NCBI GenBank assembly: GCA_900551715.1
Contig: URXG01000028.1
Span: forward strand, 1-26,675
Length of the DNA: 26,675 bases
From: an uncultured Blautia sp.
GTDB lineage: Bacteria; Bacillota; Clostridia; Lachnospirales; Lachnospiraceae
Direction: 5' to 3'
Shown one piece after another: positions 14,133 to 22,669 of the stretch (its first letter is position 1; every line of letters starts with the position of its first letter). The notes below the pieces were generated by a model that was not told the origin of the DNA, made no database searches, and worked only from the letters and a program-made list of their open reading frames with translations. The position numbers and the translations under genes were made by a program.

Positions 14133-15125
14133 TTACGCCCACTCAGCGTCTTTCCATTTTTCGTGTTCGTACACCTTCGGGTTGGCTACCAGCTTCCATT
14201 TCTTTCCTTCGCAAACAGCCTTGCAGCCTTCTACACACATGGTTGCCATGTTGATCACTGCTTCCCTTGTCTGTGCTGCACTGTGAGGACTGAAGATCAG
14301 ATTTTTGGCATCCAGAAGAGGATTTCCCGGATGAAGTTCTTCTCCTACAAACACATCCAGACCTGCACCTGCGATCTCCCCATTATTTAATGCCTCGATC
14401 AGATCAGCTTCATTTACAATACCGCCTCTGGAGCAGTTGACAATGATTGCTGTGTTTTTCATTTCTTTCAGCTGTTTTGCTGCGATCATGTTTTCAGTGT
14501 CTTTGGTAAGAGGTACATGAATAGAAATTACATCACAGTCTTTCAGCAGTTCTTCATAATCTCCATAGTATTCATATCCCAGTTCTTCGATCTGCTCTTT
14601 TGTAAGGAAGGGATCGTAGCCTGCCACCTTCATTCCAATAGCAGTACACAGAGAGGCTGTGTCACGTCCGATTCTTCCCAGACCGATGATTCCTGCTTTT
14701 TTGCCATAAAGTTCAAACTGTTTGTGTGCATCCCTGATTGCCCAGTTGCCTTTTGCAGTTTCCACCTGTGCTTCTACCAGATTCTTGGAAAGTGCCAGCA
14801 TCATTGTCAGTGAATGTTCTGCAACAGCACGATTGTTGGCACCTGGCGTAATTACAACAGGAATTCCCAGTTCAGTAGCTGCTTCTACATCTACGCTGTC
14901 ATAGCCTACACCGGTTCTTCCTATTACTTTCAGTTTTGGAGCAGCTTCCATTACCTGACGGTTTACAATCTTTGCCGGTGCCGCACGTACAATAAGTGCA
15001 TCTGCATCTTTCATTTCTTCTGTGTAGTTTGCAGGATTTGCGTCATGGGCAACATAAACTGTATCTTCCTGATCAAGAAGTGCCATACCTTCCTGTACAA
15101 CTGCTTCTGTCATTACATATTTCAT
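14133..15125 (-). CDS. D-2-hydroxyacid dehydrogenase (phosphoglycerate-dehydrogenase-like)
   Basis: A 330-residue NAD-dependent enzyme. The nucleotide-binding GLGRIG is at 148-153 with D171 after it. Catalytic residues are R233 (NCSRGG), a glutamate at 262-263 (FVGEELHPGNPL) and H281 (SPHSAAQ). There is no ACT regulatory domain. It is annotated here as a catabolic enzyme because it is the last of nine genes for import and breakdown of an acid, 20 nt after the DUF1537 kinase gene. It probably oxidises a 2-hydroxyacid to a 2-oxoacid or the reverse; the substrate is unknown. Serine biosynthesis (SerA) is less likely given the context. AAGGAGG lies 11 nt before the ATG. Confidence 0.87.
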   Translation of the reverse strand: MKYVMTEAVVQEGMALLDQEDTVYVAHDANPANYTEEMKDADALIVRAAPAKIVNRQVMEAAPKLKVIGRTGVGYDSVDVEAATELGIPVVITPGANNRAVAEHSLTMMLALSKNLVEAQVETAKGNWAIRDAHKQFELYGKKAGIIGLGRIGRDTASLCTAIGMKVAGYDPFLTKEQIEELGYEYYGDYEELLKDCDVISIHVPLTKDTENMIAAKQLKEMKNTAIIVNCSRGGIVNEADLIEALNNGEIAGAGLDVFVGEELHPGNPLLDAKNLIFSPHSAAQTREAVINMATMCVEGCKAVCEGKKWKLVANPKVYEHEKWKDAEWA

Positions 15126-15144
15126 AGTATTTTTTGCCTCCTTC

Positions 15145-16395
15145 TCATGCTGTATGGCATATCTTGGCTGCCATATCTGTCAGAAGAGTTTCTTCACCAA
15201 ACCCACCTGACTTGGTAAATACATGAGTTTTGTTATTATTTGAAACCAGTTGGGATAATACGATACCTATCTCATATTCTCCCACAGGAGTAAGTTCTGT
15301 GTCTCCCAGATGGTGCATACAGCCGAGAAGTGTATCTCCTCCTGTCATAAGCATGGAACTATTAAGTCCACGTTGTACCATATTTCCAATGATTTCCCCA
15401 AGAGCCGCCGGAATCCTCTCCCTGACTTCTTTTCTGGAAATATTGTGCTCCACTGCGTAACGTTCCGTTTCATTATCACCTTCCGGGTCATTGGTATCAA
15501 TGATTACTTTTGCATTACTGCTGCAGATGTCCCAGAACTTATCCAGCCATTCTTTTCCGTCTTTTCCGGAAAAATATTCTTTATTCAGTTTTTGTTCCGG
15601 TGTCAGTCTTATACGGACAAAACCATTTTTTTCCGCATAATCCAGCTGCTTCACTGTGATCGGATTCACACTTCCACAGACCACCAGGAATTTTTCCGGA
15701 AGGACAGGCTCTTTGATTTCTTTTTTCTGCCATCCAAGAACTTCCGGCAGAATTTCTGCAAGTCCCGCACATCCGGCGATCAGACCAAGACTTCCTGCAT
15801 CTTTCAGGGCAGTTACTGTCTTATGCAAATCACTGTCTGATGAACAATTATAAACTGCGATTGTTTTTTCCCGACACTCACCTGGCGCATTTCCAGCCGG
15901 TATGGTCTGAACACTGATCTCGCACTGCTGATGAATGAGTTCTTCCACATTTGAGGTTGTCACCGGTTCAAAAGGATCTGAACCAAAAACACTTTCATCT
16001 ACCGGAACTCCATCTATAAAATGGATTCCTTTGACAGTGACTCTGTTCATCTGTGGAAAGGCAGGGACAAAATTCAGCAATGTTCTTCCAGTAGCGTCCA
16101 GCATAGCTGTAAGTTCTGCGCCAATGTTTCCCCGAAGAGCTGAGTCCGTTTTTTTGAAAAAATACGAAACTCCACTCTCAGCTGCCGGCTTTACAATCTG
16201 CAATATGGTACGATAGGCTTCCAGCGGCTGTTTATGCCGCGTTTCCGCATCTACTACCAGAACATCGGCGTCTTCTGCTTTTACAGTCATATCTTTGGAA
16301 TATACCATTACTTTTGTGGAAAATCCTTTTTTGGCAAACTGTACACCTGCGTCCAACGCACCTGTAAAATCGTCAGCAATCATTAATAACTTCAT
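15145..16395 (-). CDS. DUF1537 four-carbon acid sugar kinase (OtnK/DtnK-like)
   Basis: A 416-residue kinase with the two family domains. The N-terminal acid-sugar-binding part has IADDFTGALDAGVQF (6-20) and FFKKTDSALRGNIGAEL; the C-terminal nucleotide-binding part has LMTGGDTLLG and FTKSGGFGEETLL near the end. Characterised members phosphorylate D-threonate, D-erythronate or 3-oxo-tetronate at O4. Here the next step is offered by the PdxA-like gene in the same operon, so D-threonate or D-erythronate 4-phosphate is the likely product. It starts directly after the DapA-like stop (TGATAAATG), with only a weak GGA site, so translation is probably coupled. Exact substrate not determined. Confidence 0.9.
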   Translation of the reverse strand: MKLLMIADDFTGALDAGVQFAKKGFSTKVMVYSKDMTVKAEDADVLVVDAETRHKQPLEAYRTILQIVKPAAESGVSYFFKKTDSALRGNIGAELTAMLDATGRTLLNFVPAFPQMNRVTVKGIHFIDGVPVDESVFGSDPFEPVTTSNVEELIHQQCEISVQTIPAGNAPGECREKTIAVYNCSSDSDLHKTVTALKDAGSLGLIAGCAGLAEILPEVLGWQKKEIKEPVLPEKFLVVCGSVNPITVKQLDYAEKNGFVRIRLTPEQKLNKEYFSGKDGKEWLDKFWDICSSNAKVIIDTNDPEGDNETERYAVEHNISRKEVRERIPAALGEIIGNMVQRGLNSSMLMTGGDTLLGCMHHLGDTELTPVGEYEIGIVLSQLVSNNNKTHVFTKSGGFGEETLLTDMAAKICHTA

Positions 16396-16398
16396 TTA

Positions 16399-17301
16399 TC
16401 AGTTCATTCCATTCTTTTTATTCTCTTCAAGAACTGCTTTTAATGCCTGGATTCCTTCTTCTGACATGCTGTAGAATGGTTTTCTGCATTTTCCGACAGG
16501 ATATCCAAGAAGACCAACTGCAGTTTTTACGATTGTATTCGGGTTTCCGTATTTGAAGCATGCCCGGAATGATGCGATTGCATCCTGCGCTGCCTGGGCA
16601 CCTTCCAGATCGCCTGCTTTGAATCTTTCATAAATTGCAACCATGTTGTGAGGATATACGTTTGCGCATCCTGCAATACCACCAACTCCGCCTTCTTTCA
16701 GTGCAGAAAGGATCAGGGAATCGTTACCGGAAATAACTGCAAAGTCTTTATCTCTGGTCAGTTCAATGTATGCTTTCAGATTGTCCCAGTTTCCTGAAGA
16801 ATCTTTTGCACCCACGATATTGTCGATCTCAGCCAGTCTGGCTACTGTTTCCGGAGCAATGGAGCATCCTGTTCTTGCAGGAATATTGTACAGTACGATC
16901 GGAATCTTTACAGCTTCTGCTACTGTTACATAATGCTCATATAATTCATCCTGAGATACTGCTGCAAAATATGGTGTGATAACAGAAAGGATATCTGCTC
17001 CCAGAGCCTCTGCCCGTTTGCTCATCTCCACTGTTTCTTTTGTTGTGATGCAGCCGGTTCCTGCATATACCGGAACACGACCTTTGATCTGATCCACTGC
17101 AGCTTTCAGGATTTCTTCTTTTTCCTGAGTATTCAGTGCGTAGCATTCTCCGTTTGTACCATAGCAGAAAATACCATGTACGCCGCCCTCAATCTGTCTC
17201 TCGATCTGTTTGCGGAACTCTGCCTCATTAAAGCTCTCGTCCTCATTCATTGGTGTAATAATTGGTGGGATAATTCCTTTAATCATATCATGTCTGCTCA
17301 T
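16399..17301 (-). CDS. DapA/NAL-superfamily class I aldolase
   Basis: A 300-residue TIM-barrel protein. The Schiff-base lysine is K166 (GAKDSSG), the partner tyrosine Y138 (LYNIPARTG), and the carboxylate-binding loop reads GTNGE at 48-52. R143, which binds aspartate semialdehyde in true dihydrodipicolinate synthases, is kept. However, the relay tyrosine after TPY is phenylalanine (F112), and the second Thr of GTTGE is Asn. Lysine biosynthesis is therefore unlikely. Pyruvate-dependent cleavage or condensation of a 2-oxo acid fits the operon better. GGAGG lies 10 nt before the ATG, overlapping the end of pdxA. Substrate unknown. Confidence 0.87.
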   Translation of the reverse strand: MSRHDMIKGIIPPIITPMNEDESFNEAEFRKQIERQIEGGVHGIFCYGTNGECYALNTQEKEEILKAAVDQIKGRVPVYAGTGCITTKETVEMSKRAEALGADILSVITPYFAAVSQDELYEHYVTVAEAVKIPIVLYNIPARTGCSIAPETVARLAEIDNIVGAKDSSGNWDNLKAYIELTRDKDFAVISGNDSLILSALKEGGVGGIAGCANVYPHNMVAIYERFKAGDLEGAQAAQDAIASFRACFKYGNPNTIVKTAVGLLGYPVGKCRKPFYSMSEEGIQALKAVLEENKKNGMN

Positions 17302-17303
17302 TG

Positions 17304-18416
17304 TTAGTTTTCCTCCTTCTCTGCTTTAGCATTTGCCATACGGATTGCATAATCCATTGCGTTCACAAGACTAAGTTCATTGGCACTTCCGTCACCTGCA
17401 TGTCCCTCTCCGGTTCCATGGTCAACAGAAGCTCTGATGATCGGCAGTCCAAGAGTTACATTTACTCCTGCTACCGCATCCCATTTTTTCAGTTCTTTAT
17501 TATATACAAAACCTTTTACTTTCAGCGGGATATGTCCCTGATCGTGATACATTACAACAACAATGTCGTACCATCCGCCCAGTGCTTTACTGAATACTGT
17601 ATCCGGCGGTGTAGGTGCTTTTTCCGGAATATTGATCCCTTCTGCCAGAGCTTCGTCGATGGCCGGCTGGATCTCTTCAATCTCTTCTCTTCCGAACATT
17701 CCGTTTTCACCACAGTGCGGGTTCAGACCTGCCACACCAATCTTTGGCTCTTTGATTCCCAGTGCCTTGCAGCCTTCGTTTGCAATACGGATAACATCAA
17801 GGACTCTGTCCTTTTTACATCTGTCGCAGGCTTCACGAAGTGATACATGGGTGCTTACATGGATAACTCTGAGATCTTCATGTGCAAGCATCATGGAATA
17901 TTTGGCTGTATGAGTATAATCTGCATAGATTTCTGTATGTCCTGAATAGTGATGACCAGCCATATTGATGTGATCTTTGTTCAATGCGTTGGTAACGGTT
18001 GCATCCACTTCTCCTGCCATGGCCAGTTCAATAACTTTTTTTACATACTGAAATGCCGCTTCACCACACATAGTCATACTTTCTTTATAAGCAGCATCCA
18101 GAACATCAGCATTCATGGTTTCGGCAAGTTTCTTTCTGTCTTTTCTGTAAAGTCGTTTGGAAAGATCTACCACATCCATGTCGTATACATCAATAGTTCC
18201 ATACTCAAATTTTGCATCTTTCACATCATGGATTGCATTGACTTTCAGATTTTCTGCTCCCTTTACAGTAGGAATCGCTGCTTCCATACATTTGGCATCT
18301 CCTACGATCAGCGGTCTGCAGACTTCATATGTTTCCGGTTTCATTAATGCCTTTACAGAAATCTCCGGACCATTTCCGGATGGGTCTCCCATTGTAATTC
18401 CAAGTATCGGTTTCAT
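17304..18416 (-). CDS. pdxA2: PdxA2-type 4-phospho-tetronate dehydrogenase
   Basis: A 370-residue member of the PdxA family. It has TMGDPSGNGPE at the N-terminus, the three metal-binding histidines H160 (SGHTE), H190 (HVSLREA) and H291 (MYHDQGH), and the VTLGLPIIRASVDHGTG signature. PdxA2 enzymes oxidise D-threonate or D-erythronate 4-phosphate; the product loses CO2 to give DHAP. The neighbouring DUF1537 kinase would supply that substrate. There are no other vitamin B6 genes nearby, so this is more likely catabolic than PdxA of B6 synthesis. GAGGAG lies 6 nt before the ATG. Assignment to the subfamily rests on context. Confidence 0.85.
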   Translation of the reverse strand: MKPILGITMGDPSGNGPEISVKALMKPETYEVCRPLIVGDAKCMEAAIPTVKGAENLKVNAIHDVKDAKFEYGTIDVYDMDVVDLSKRLYRKDRKKLAETMNADVLDAAYKESMTMCGEAAFQYVKKVIELAMAGEVDATVTNALNKDHINMAGHHYSGHTEIYADYTHTAKYSMMLAHEDLRVIHVSTHVSLREACDRCKKDRVLDVIRIANEGCKALGIKEPKIGVAGLNPHCGENGMFGREEIEEIQPAIDEALAEGINIPEKAPTPPDTVFSKALGGWYDIVVVMYHDQGHIPLKVKGFVYNKELKKWDAVAGVNVTLGLPIIRASVDHGTGEGHAGDGSANELSLVNAMDYAIRMANAKAEKEEN

Positions 18417-18429
18417 AAAATTCTCCTCG

Positions 18430-19584
18430 TTATTTAACCACTTTCAGATAAATATTTCTAATGTCGTCCAGGCTCAGTTCTTTCATATTGTTTACCAGAA
18501 GTCTCTGCTGCTGGCTTCCTGCTGTTACCAGGAAATCCAGGTCATCCATGGTTACTCCATACTGAGTCAGATCTGTAGGAATGTTGGTAACTTTTACAAT
18601 ATCAGCAATCTGATCAATCACATAATCTGCTTTTTCTTCTACTGTCTTCTCTGCATATGCAGGATTGATAGCGTCACAGAGTACTGCAAGACGTTCTGCG
18701 CAGGCATCCTTATTGAATTTCATTACATGGGCAAAAAGAATAGCATTGGAAACACCATGTGCAATATGGAATTTGCCACCCAGAGGATAAGACAGTGCAT
18801 GAACTGCTGTGGTACCACTGCCTGTAATAGCGATGCCTCCATAATATGCACCGATGAGCATTTTATTTTTTGCATCCATGTTGTCTGGATTATTGTATGC
18901 TTCCCTGATATTTGCAAAGATCAGTTTGGCACCTTCCAGAGCGTAGCAGTCACTGAACGGAGTAGCTTTTTTAGATGTAAAGCACTCTACTACATGAGCC
19001 AGTGCATCTACACCGGTAGCTGCAACGATTGCTTTTGGCAATTTTGCGATCATCTGTGCGTCCAGGATTACATAGTCCGGGATCATATTGTCATTAACAA
19101 TACCTTTTTTGGATTTTTCTTCCGGGATCGCTACGATTGCATTGCAGGTGGCTTCAGATCCAGTTCCACAGGTGGTTGGAATCATGACAGTTTTTACCTT
19201 TTTTTCAGCCTGTGTTGGATCGTTCAGAAGGTCTTTGATTGTGTAGGGTGCACCTTTCAGAACGCTGGCAAGTTTTGCCGCATCCATAACAGATCCTCCG
19301 CCAAGTCCAATGATCAGGTCACATTCCTGACCCTGTACCATATCTACAACAGCTTCGACCTGTAAATAGGAGGGCTCTGGTTTACAGTCAGTAAATACAT
19401 GATACTGTACTCCTGTTTCATCAAGCTGTTTTGTAAGGATATCCAGAAGTCCTGTTGCTTTGATTCCTTCATCGGAAAAAACAACTACTTTCTGGGATTT
19501 TTCTTTTGCGATAATTTCTTTTATTTTTTCGATACTTCCCTCTCCGCCGTAAGAGCAGGATGGGATTTTTACCTGGTAAGTCAT
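18430..19584 (-). CDS. Iron-containing (group III) alcohol dehydrogenase
   Basis: A 384-residue enzyme with NAD(P)-binding GGGSVMDAAK (95-104), PTTCGTGSE (136-144) and the metal ligands D193, H197 (GVDALAHVVE), H262 and H276 (HIAHGVSNA). These enzymes interconvert alcohols and aldehydes or hydroxyacids and their semialdehydes. In this operon it could reduce an aldehyde released by the DapA-like aldolase or oxidise a hydroxyacid intermediate. GGAGG lies 9 nt before the ATG, and the next gene follows after 13 nt. Substrate unknown. Confidence 0.9.
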   Translation of the reverse strand: MTYQVKIPSCSYGGEGSIEKIKEIIAKEKSQKVVVFSDEGIKATGLLDILTKQLDETGVQYHVFTDCKPEPSYLQVEAVVDMVQGQECDLIIGLGGGSVMDAAKLASVLKGAPYTIKDLLNDPTQAEKKVKTVMIPTTCGTGSEATCNAIVAIPEEKSKKGIVNDNMIPDYVILDAQMIAKLPKAIVAATGVDALAHVVECFTSKKATPFSDCYALEGAKLIFANIREAYNNPDNMDAKNKMLIGAYYGGIAITGSGTTAVHALSYPLGGKFHIAHGVSNAILFAHVMKFNKDACAERLAVLCDAINPAYAEKTVEEKADYVIDQIADIVKVTNIPTDLTQYGVTMDDLDFLVTAGSQQQRLLVNNMKELSLDDIRNIYLKVVK

Positions 19585-19610
19585 TTTTCATTTCCTCCTC
19601 GTTGAAACTT

Positions 19611-20774
19611 TTAGAAAAAGATCTGTCGATAAGCTGTTCGCCCTGCTCTGACAGTCATAAGCGGTACAAACAATTTATTACCTGAGACACTGTTTCCATA
19701 ATTGTCTGTGAATGTTTTGTCCTTTACATCTCTGATATCCAGAATTGCCACATCTGCTGGTGCTCCTTCCCGGATTTCGCCTGCTTTTGACTCAATGCCA
19801 AGTGCTTTTGCCGGTGTATAAGTTACACTTTGAAGAATTTTTTCTACAGGCATTCCTGCTGCACTGTTTACTGACATTGCATACAAAAGTGAAAATCCCG
19901 GTCTTGTGTATTCACTGACACGAACCAGATCAGAACTGATAATATCTGGATAAAATCCCTGAGAAAATGCATTCTGGAGATTTGGATAGGACCAGTGTAC
20001 ACGCCCATGACAGTCGTCCATATACACACCACGTTTTTTTGCTTCCCAGACACAGTTTTTAATCTTTCCATTTTCATCAAAAATGGTTTCAGCTTTTGTC
20101 TGAAATACATGTGCAATCACATCGCCACTTCTCATTGCTCCGAAAAGTTCATGAACTGTAACATTTTCCGGAAGATCATCATAATGAATGGCAACAGGAC
20201 AATGGAAGCCTTTTTCTTTAAGCCTGCCACTCATCTCAAGTCCTGCATATAAAGGACTCATACCATGATTTCCCAGAGTGCCTTTACACATACGAACTTT
20301 CAGTCCTCTGAGTACCTGTGGATATTTCTCAAAAAGTCTATCTATAAGATCTTCCCGGAAATCTGCCGGATCATGATCCTCTTCATGTTTACACAAACTT
20401 TTGTTTCCAAATGTTGAAACATTCAGATAAGAATAAACAGCAGACTCATATCTCACAATATTAGACATATAAAACTGCTCAAAGTTGGAAGCTCCGCAGG
20501 TTCCACCATCACAGGCAGTTGTAATTCCATTAGGAATACATACAGTATCTGCATTTGCTCCAATAATAGTTCCGTACAAATTCAGATGTGCATGTTCATC
20601 AATCAGTCCTGGAACCACATAATTGCCTTCCGCATCTACTTCATCGGACACTTCGGTTTCTTCATCCAGGGCAACAAATCTGCCCTGGTGAATCCCAATA
20701 TCTTTCTTTTCAAATTTCGCATTGACTGAATCAAACACCTGTCCGTTGCGAATGATCATATCTATTTTTTTCAT
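19611..20774 (-). CDS. Amidohydrolase-superfamily metal-dependent hydrolase
   Basis: A 387-residue enzyme with the complete binuclear metal set: HAHL (H61, H63), a probable carboxylated K159 (LRGLKVRM), H197 (AIHYDD), H222 (IAHVFQ) and D282 (SSDLVR). The N-terminal small beta-domain and the NGITTACDGGTCGASNF loop suit the dihydroorotase-like/D-amino-acid deacetylase group. It would cleave an amide or lactone bond. As the first enzyme gene after the transporter it may act on the imported compound. AAAGG lies 6 nt before the ATG, and the ribosome site is inside the end of dctM. There is no signal peptide, so it is cytoplasmic. Confidence 0.87.
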   Translation of the reverse strand: MKKIDMIIRNGQVFDSVNAKFEKKDIGIHQGRFVALDEETEVSDEVDAEGNYVVPGLIDEHAHLNLYGTIIGANADTVCIPNGITTACDGGTCGASNFEQFYMSNIVRYESAVYSYLNVSTFGNKSLCKHEEDHDPADFREDLIDRLFEKYPQVLRGLKVRMCKGTLGNHGMSPLYAGLEMSGRLKEKGFHCPVAIHYDDLPENVTVHELFGAMRSGDVIAHVFQTKAETIFDENGKIKNCVWEAKKRGVYMDDCHGRVHWSYPNLQNAFSQGFYPDIISSDLVRVSEYTRPGFSLLYAMSVNSAAGMPVEKILQSVTYTPAKALGIESKAGEIREGAPADVAILDIRDVKDKTFTDNYGNSVSGNKLFVPLMTVRAGRTAYRQIFF

Positions 20775-20777
20775 ATT

Positions 20778-22061
20778 TTAGCCTTTCATCAGGTTCGGCA
20801 GGAATGTTGAGAATGCCGGAACATAAGATACTAAAAATACAGTTGCAAACAGAATGACTACAAATGGTAATACATTCTTGGCAAGTGTAACAACGTCCTG
20901 TTTTGTTGCCGGAATTGCTGCAAACAAACAGTTTCCAAAAGGTGGTGTTGCCTGTCCTACTGCAAGGTTGAATACGATGATACATCCTAAATGAACCGGA
21001 TCAATACCAAAGGATACAGCAATTGGATAAATCAGCGGTGCAACAATAAGGATAATAGCTCCGGAGTCCATCAGCATACCAAGGATGATAAGAAGAACAT
21101 TCAGGAACAGAAGGAATGTAATCTTACTGTGGATCATAGAAGTCATCAGGGTTGTAAACAGAGCCGGTACATTGTAAACAGTCAGTACATAACCAAACAG
21201 TGTAGCTGCCATGATTAACAGAAGGATGTTTGCAGTTCCCTTTACACTGTCAATTACAATCTGTTTAATACGCTCAACAGACATCTCTTTATAAACAAAG
21301 ATAGAAACGATCAGACCATATACAACTGCAACTGCTGCAGATTCTGTTGGTGTAAAGATACCGGTGTAGATACCACCAAGAATAATAACTGGCATCAGGA
21401 TAGCCCAGATAGCTTCCTTCAGGCTTTTTCCTACGTTTGCCCATGAAAATTCATTTGATTTCGGAATATCATGTTTACGTGCATACAGATATGCGTAGAT
21501 ACACATGAACACACCTGCCATGATTCCCGGAATGACACCTGACATCAGAAGTTTTGATACAGAAGTTCCGGTAGTTGATCCATATACTACAAATACAATA
21601 CTAGGAGGGATAACGATTCCAAGTGTACCACCTGCTACAGGAAGTGCTGCCGCATATCCTTTAGGATAATTCTCTTTAACCAGTTCAGGATAAAGCATAG
21701 CTCCGATAGCAGCTGTAGTAGCGATAGATGATCCTGAAAGTGCTGCAAAAAGCATACATACCAGAAGAACTACAATGGAAAGTCCTCCTCTTAAATGTCC
21801 TACACATGATTTTGCAAACATGATCATTCGACTGGAAATACCACCATGCTGCATAATCGCACCTGCAAGCATAAAGAAGAAGATTGCCAGCAGTGTATAC
21901 TTTGAACCGCCATTATACATTTTAGAAGCAATTGTCATTAACGGAAGTCCATCCATCAGACAAATAGATGCTGCGCTGGCAAGAAGCAGGGACCATGCGA
22001 ATGGAACTCCCAGTATCAAAGTAACTACAAATACGATTAACAATACAAGTATGGGATTCAT
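20778..22061 (-). CDS. dctM: TRAP transporter large permease
   Basis: A 427-residue membrane protein of the DctM/SiaM type, with about a dozen helices and the conserved stretches LSGSSIATTAAIGAMLYPELV, TPTESAAVAVVYG and NLAVGQATPPFGNCLF. It couples uptake of an organic acid delivered by DctP to an ion gradient. Its ATG overlaps the stop of dctQ by 4 nt (ATGA), so the two permease subunits are made together, as is normal in this family. Confidence 0.95.
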   Translation of the reverse strand: MNPILVLLIVFVVTLILGVPFAWSLLLASAASICLMDGLPLMTIASKMYNGGSKYTLLAIFFFMLAGAIMQHGGISSRMIMFAKSCVGHLRGGLSIVVLLVCMLFAALSGSSIATTAAIGAMLYPELVKENYPKGYAAALPVAGGTLGIVIPPSIVFVVYGSTTGTSVSKLLMSGVIPGIMAGVFMCIYAYLYARKHDIPKSNEFSWANVGKSLKEAIWAILMPVIILGGIYTGIFTPTESAAVAVVYGLIVSIFVYKEMSVERIKQIVIDSVKGTANILLLIMAATLFGYVLTVYNVPALFTTLMTSMIHSKITFLLFLNVLLIILGMLMDSGAIILIVAPLIYPIAVSFGIDPVHLGCIIVFNLAVGQATPPFGNCLFAAIPATKQDVVTLAKNVLPFVVILFATVFLVSYVPAFSTFLPNLMKG

Positions 22062-22576
22062 TCTTCTTCCGCCTCCTCTACTCCCGTCTGGATTGCTGCC
22101 AGATGTTTAAACAAAATAACTATATGATCAAATAACATTAAAACTGAACCAATAACCAACAAGCTATATAACTGCAGATATGTAAGTGAAAGTGTTGCTA
22201 CCTGCTGGTTATGCTGTGCTGTATGTGCTACAAGTGCTGCAGAACCTATCAGAAGACATACAAGAGCGATAATGCTACAGACATCTGAAATTAATTTAAA
22301 TGTATTTCTCTTTCTGACATCCTTAAATCTGCATACATCAATTCTGATCTCTGAGTCAGATTTTACTGCAATGTTTCCTCCGATGAGAATCAGGAGCATA
22401 AACAATGCAAGGCTGAGGTTTTCACAGTAAGCCAGACTACTCTTCATTACATATCGCATTACTACATTGATAAAATTAACTGCTGTAACAACAACAACAG
22501 CAATCATCAGGACCCATTTCTCAACGATAAATATTTTATTGCTGATACTTTCCAGGGTCTTTGCTATTTTCGTCAT
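22058..22576 (-). CDS. dctQ: TRAP transporter small permease
   Basis: A 172-residue protein with four hydrophobic helices and the DctQ-typical FINVVMRYV...LAYCENLSLALFMLLILIGG core. It forms the membrane complex with DctM. The ATG at 22576 has AGGAG 8 nt upstream; the longer open frame to 22642 runs through an intergenic hairpin and is rejected. It lies 93 nt after dctP, with that hairpin between them. Confidence 0.93.
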   Translation of the reverse strand: MTKIAKTLESISNKIFIVEKWVLMIAVVVVTAVNFINVVMRYVMKSSLAYCENLSLALFMLLILIGGNIAVKSDSEIRIDVCRFKDVRKRNTFKLISDVCSIIALVCLLIGSAALVAHTAQHNQQVATLSLTYLQLYSLLVIGSVLMLFDHIVILFKHLAAIQTGVEEAEEE

Positions 22577-22615
22577 TTTCTCATCTCCTCTATTTCCATG
22601 TTTTTCAGAAAGCCT

Positions 22616-22647
22616 GTGCCCTGTATCTGTTTTTAAATACAAGGCAC
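22616..22647 (-). other. Intercistronic mRNA hairpin between dctP and dctQ
   Basis: An 11-bp stem with one G-U pair (arms 22647-22637 and 22626-22616) and a 10-nt loop, with no T run after it. It is probably a 3' stabiliser or processing site that lets the binding protein be made in excess over the permeases. Confidence 0.6.
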
Positions 22648-22669
22648 TGACAGTTACTGCTTTCGTAGA

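Noticed and set aside
14133..15125. SerA of serine biosynthesis
   Set aside because: It lacks an ACT domain and is the last gene of an acid-uptake and breakdown operon, so a catabolic 2-hydroxyacid role is more likely.
17304..18416. PdxA of vitamin B6 biosynthesis
   Set aside because: No other B6 genes are nearby, and a DUF1537 kinase that would make its phosphorylated substrate is in the same operon.
18157..19365. A 402-codon open frame on the plus strand across the PdxA and alcohol dehydrogenase genes
   Set aside because: It is antisense to two clear enzyme genes, is Cys/Phe/Ile-rich as shadow frames are, and has no ribosome site or family motif.
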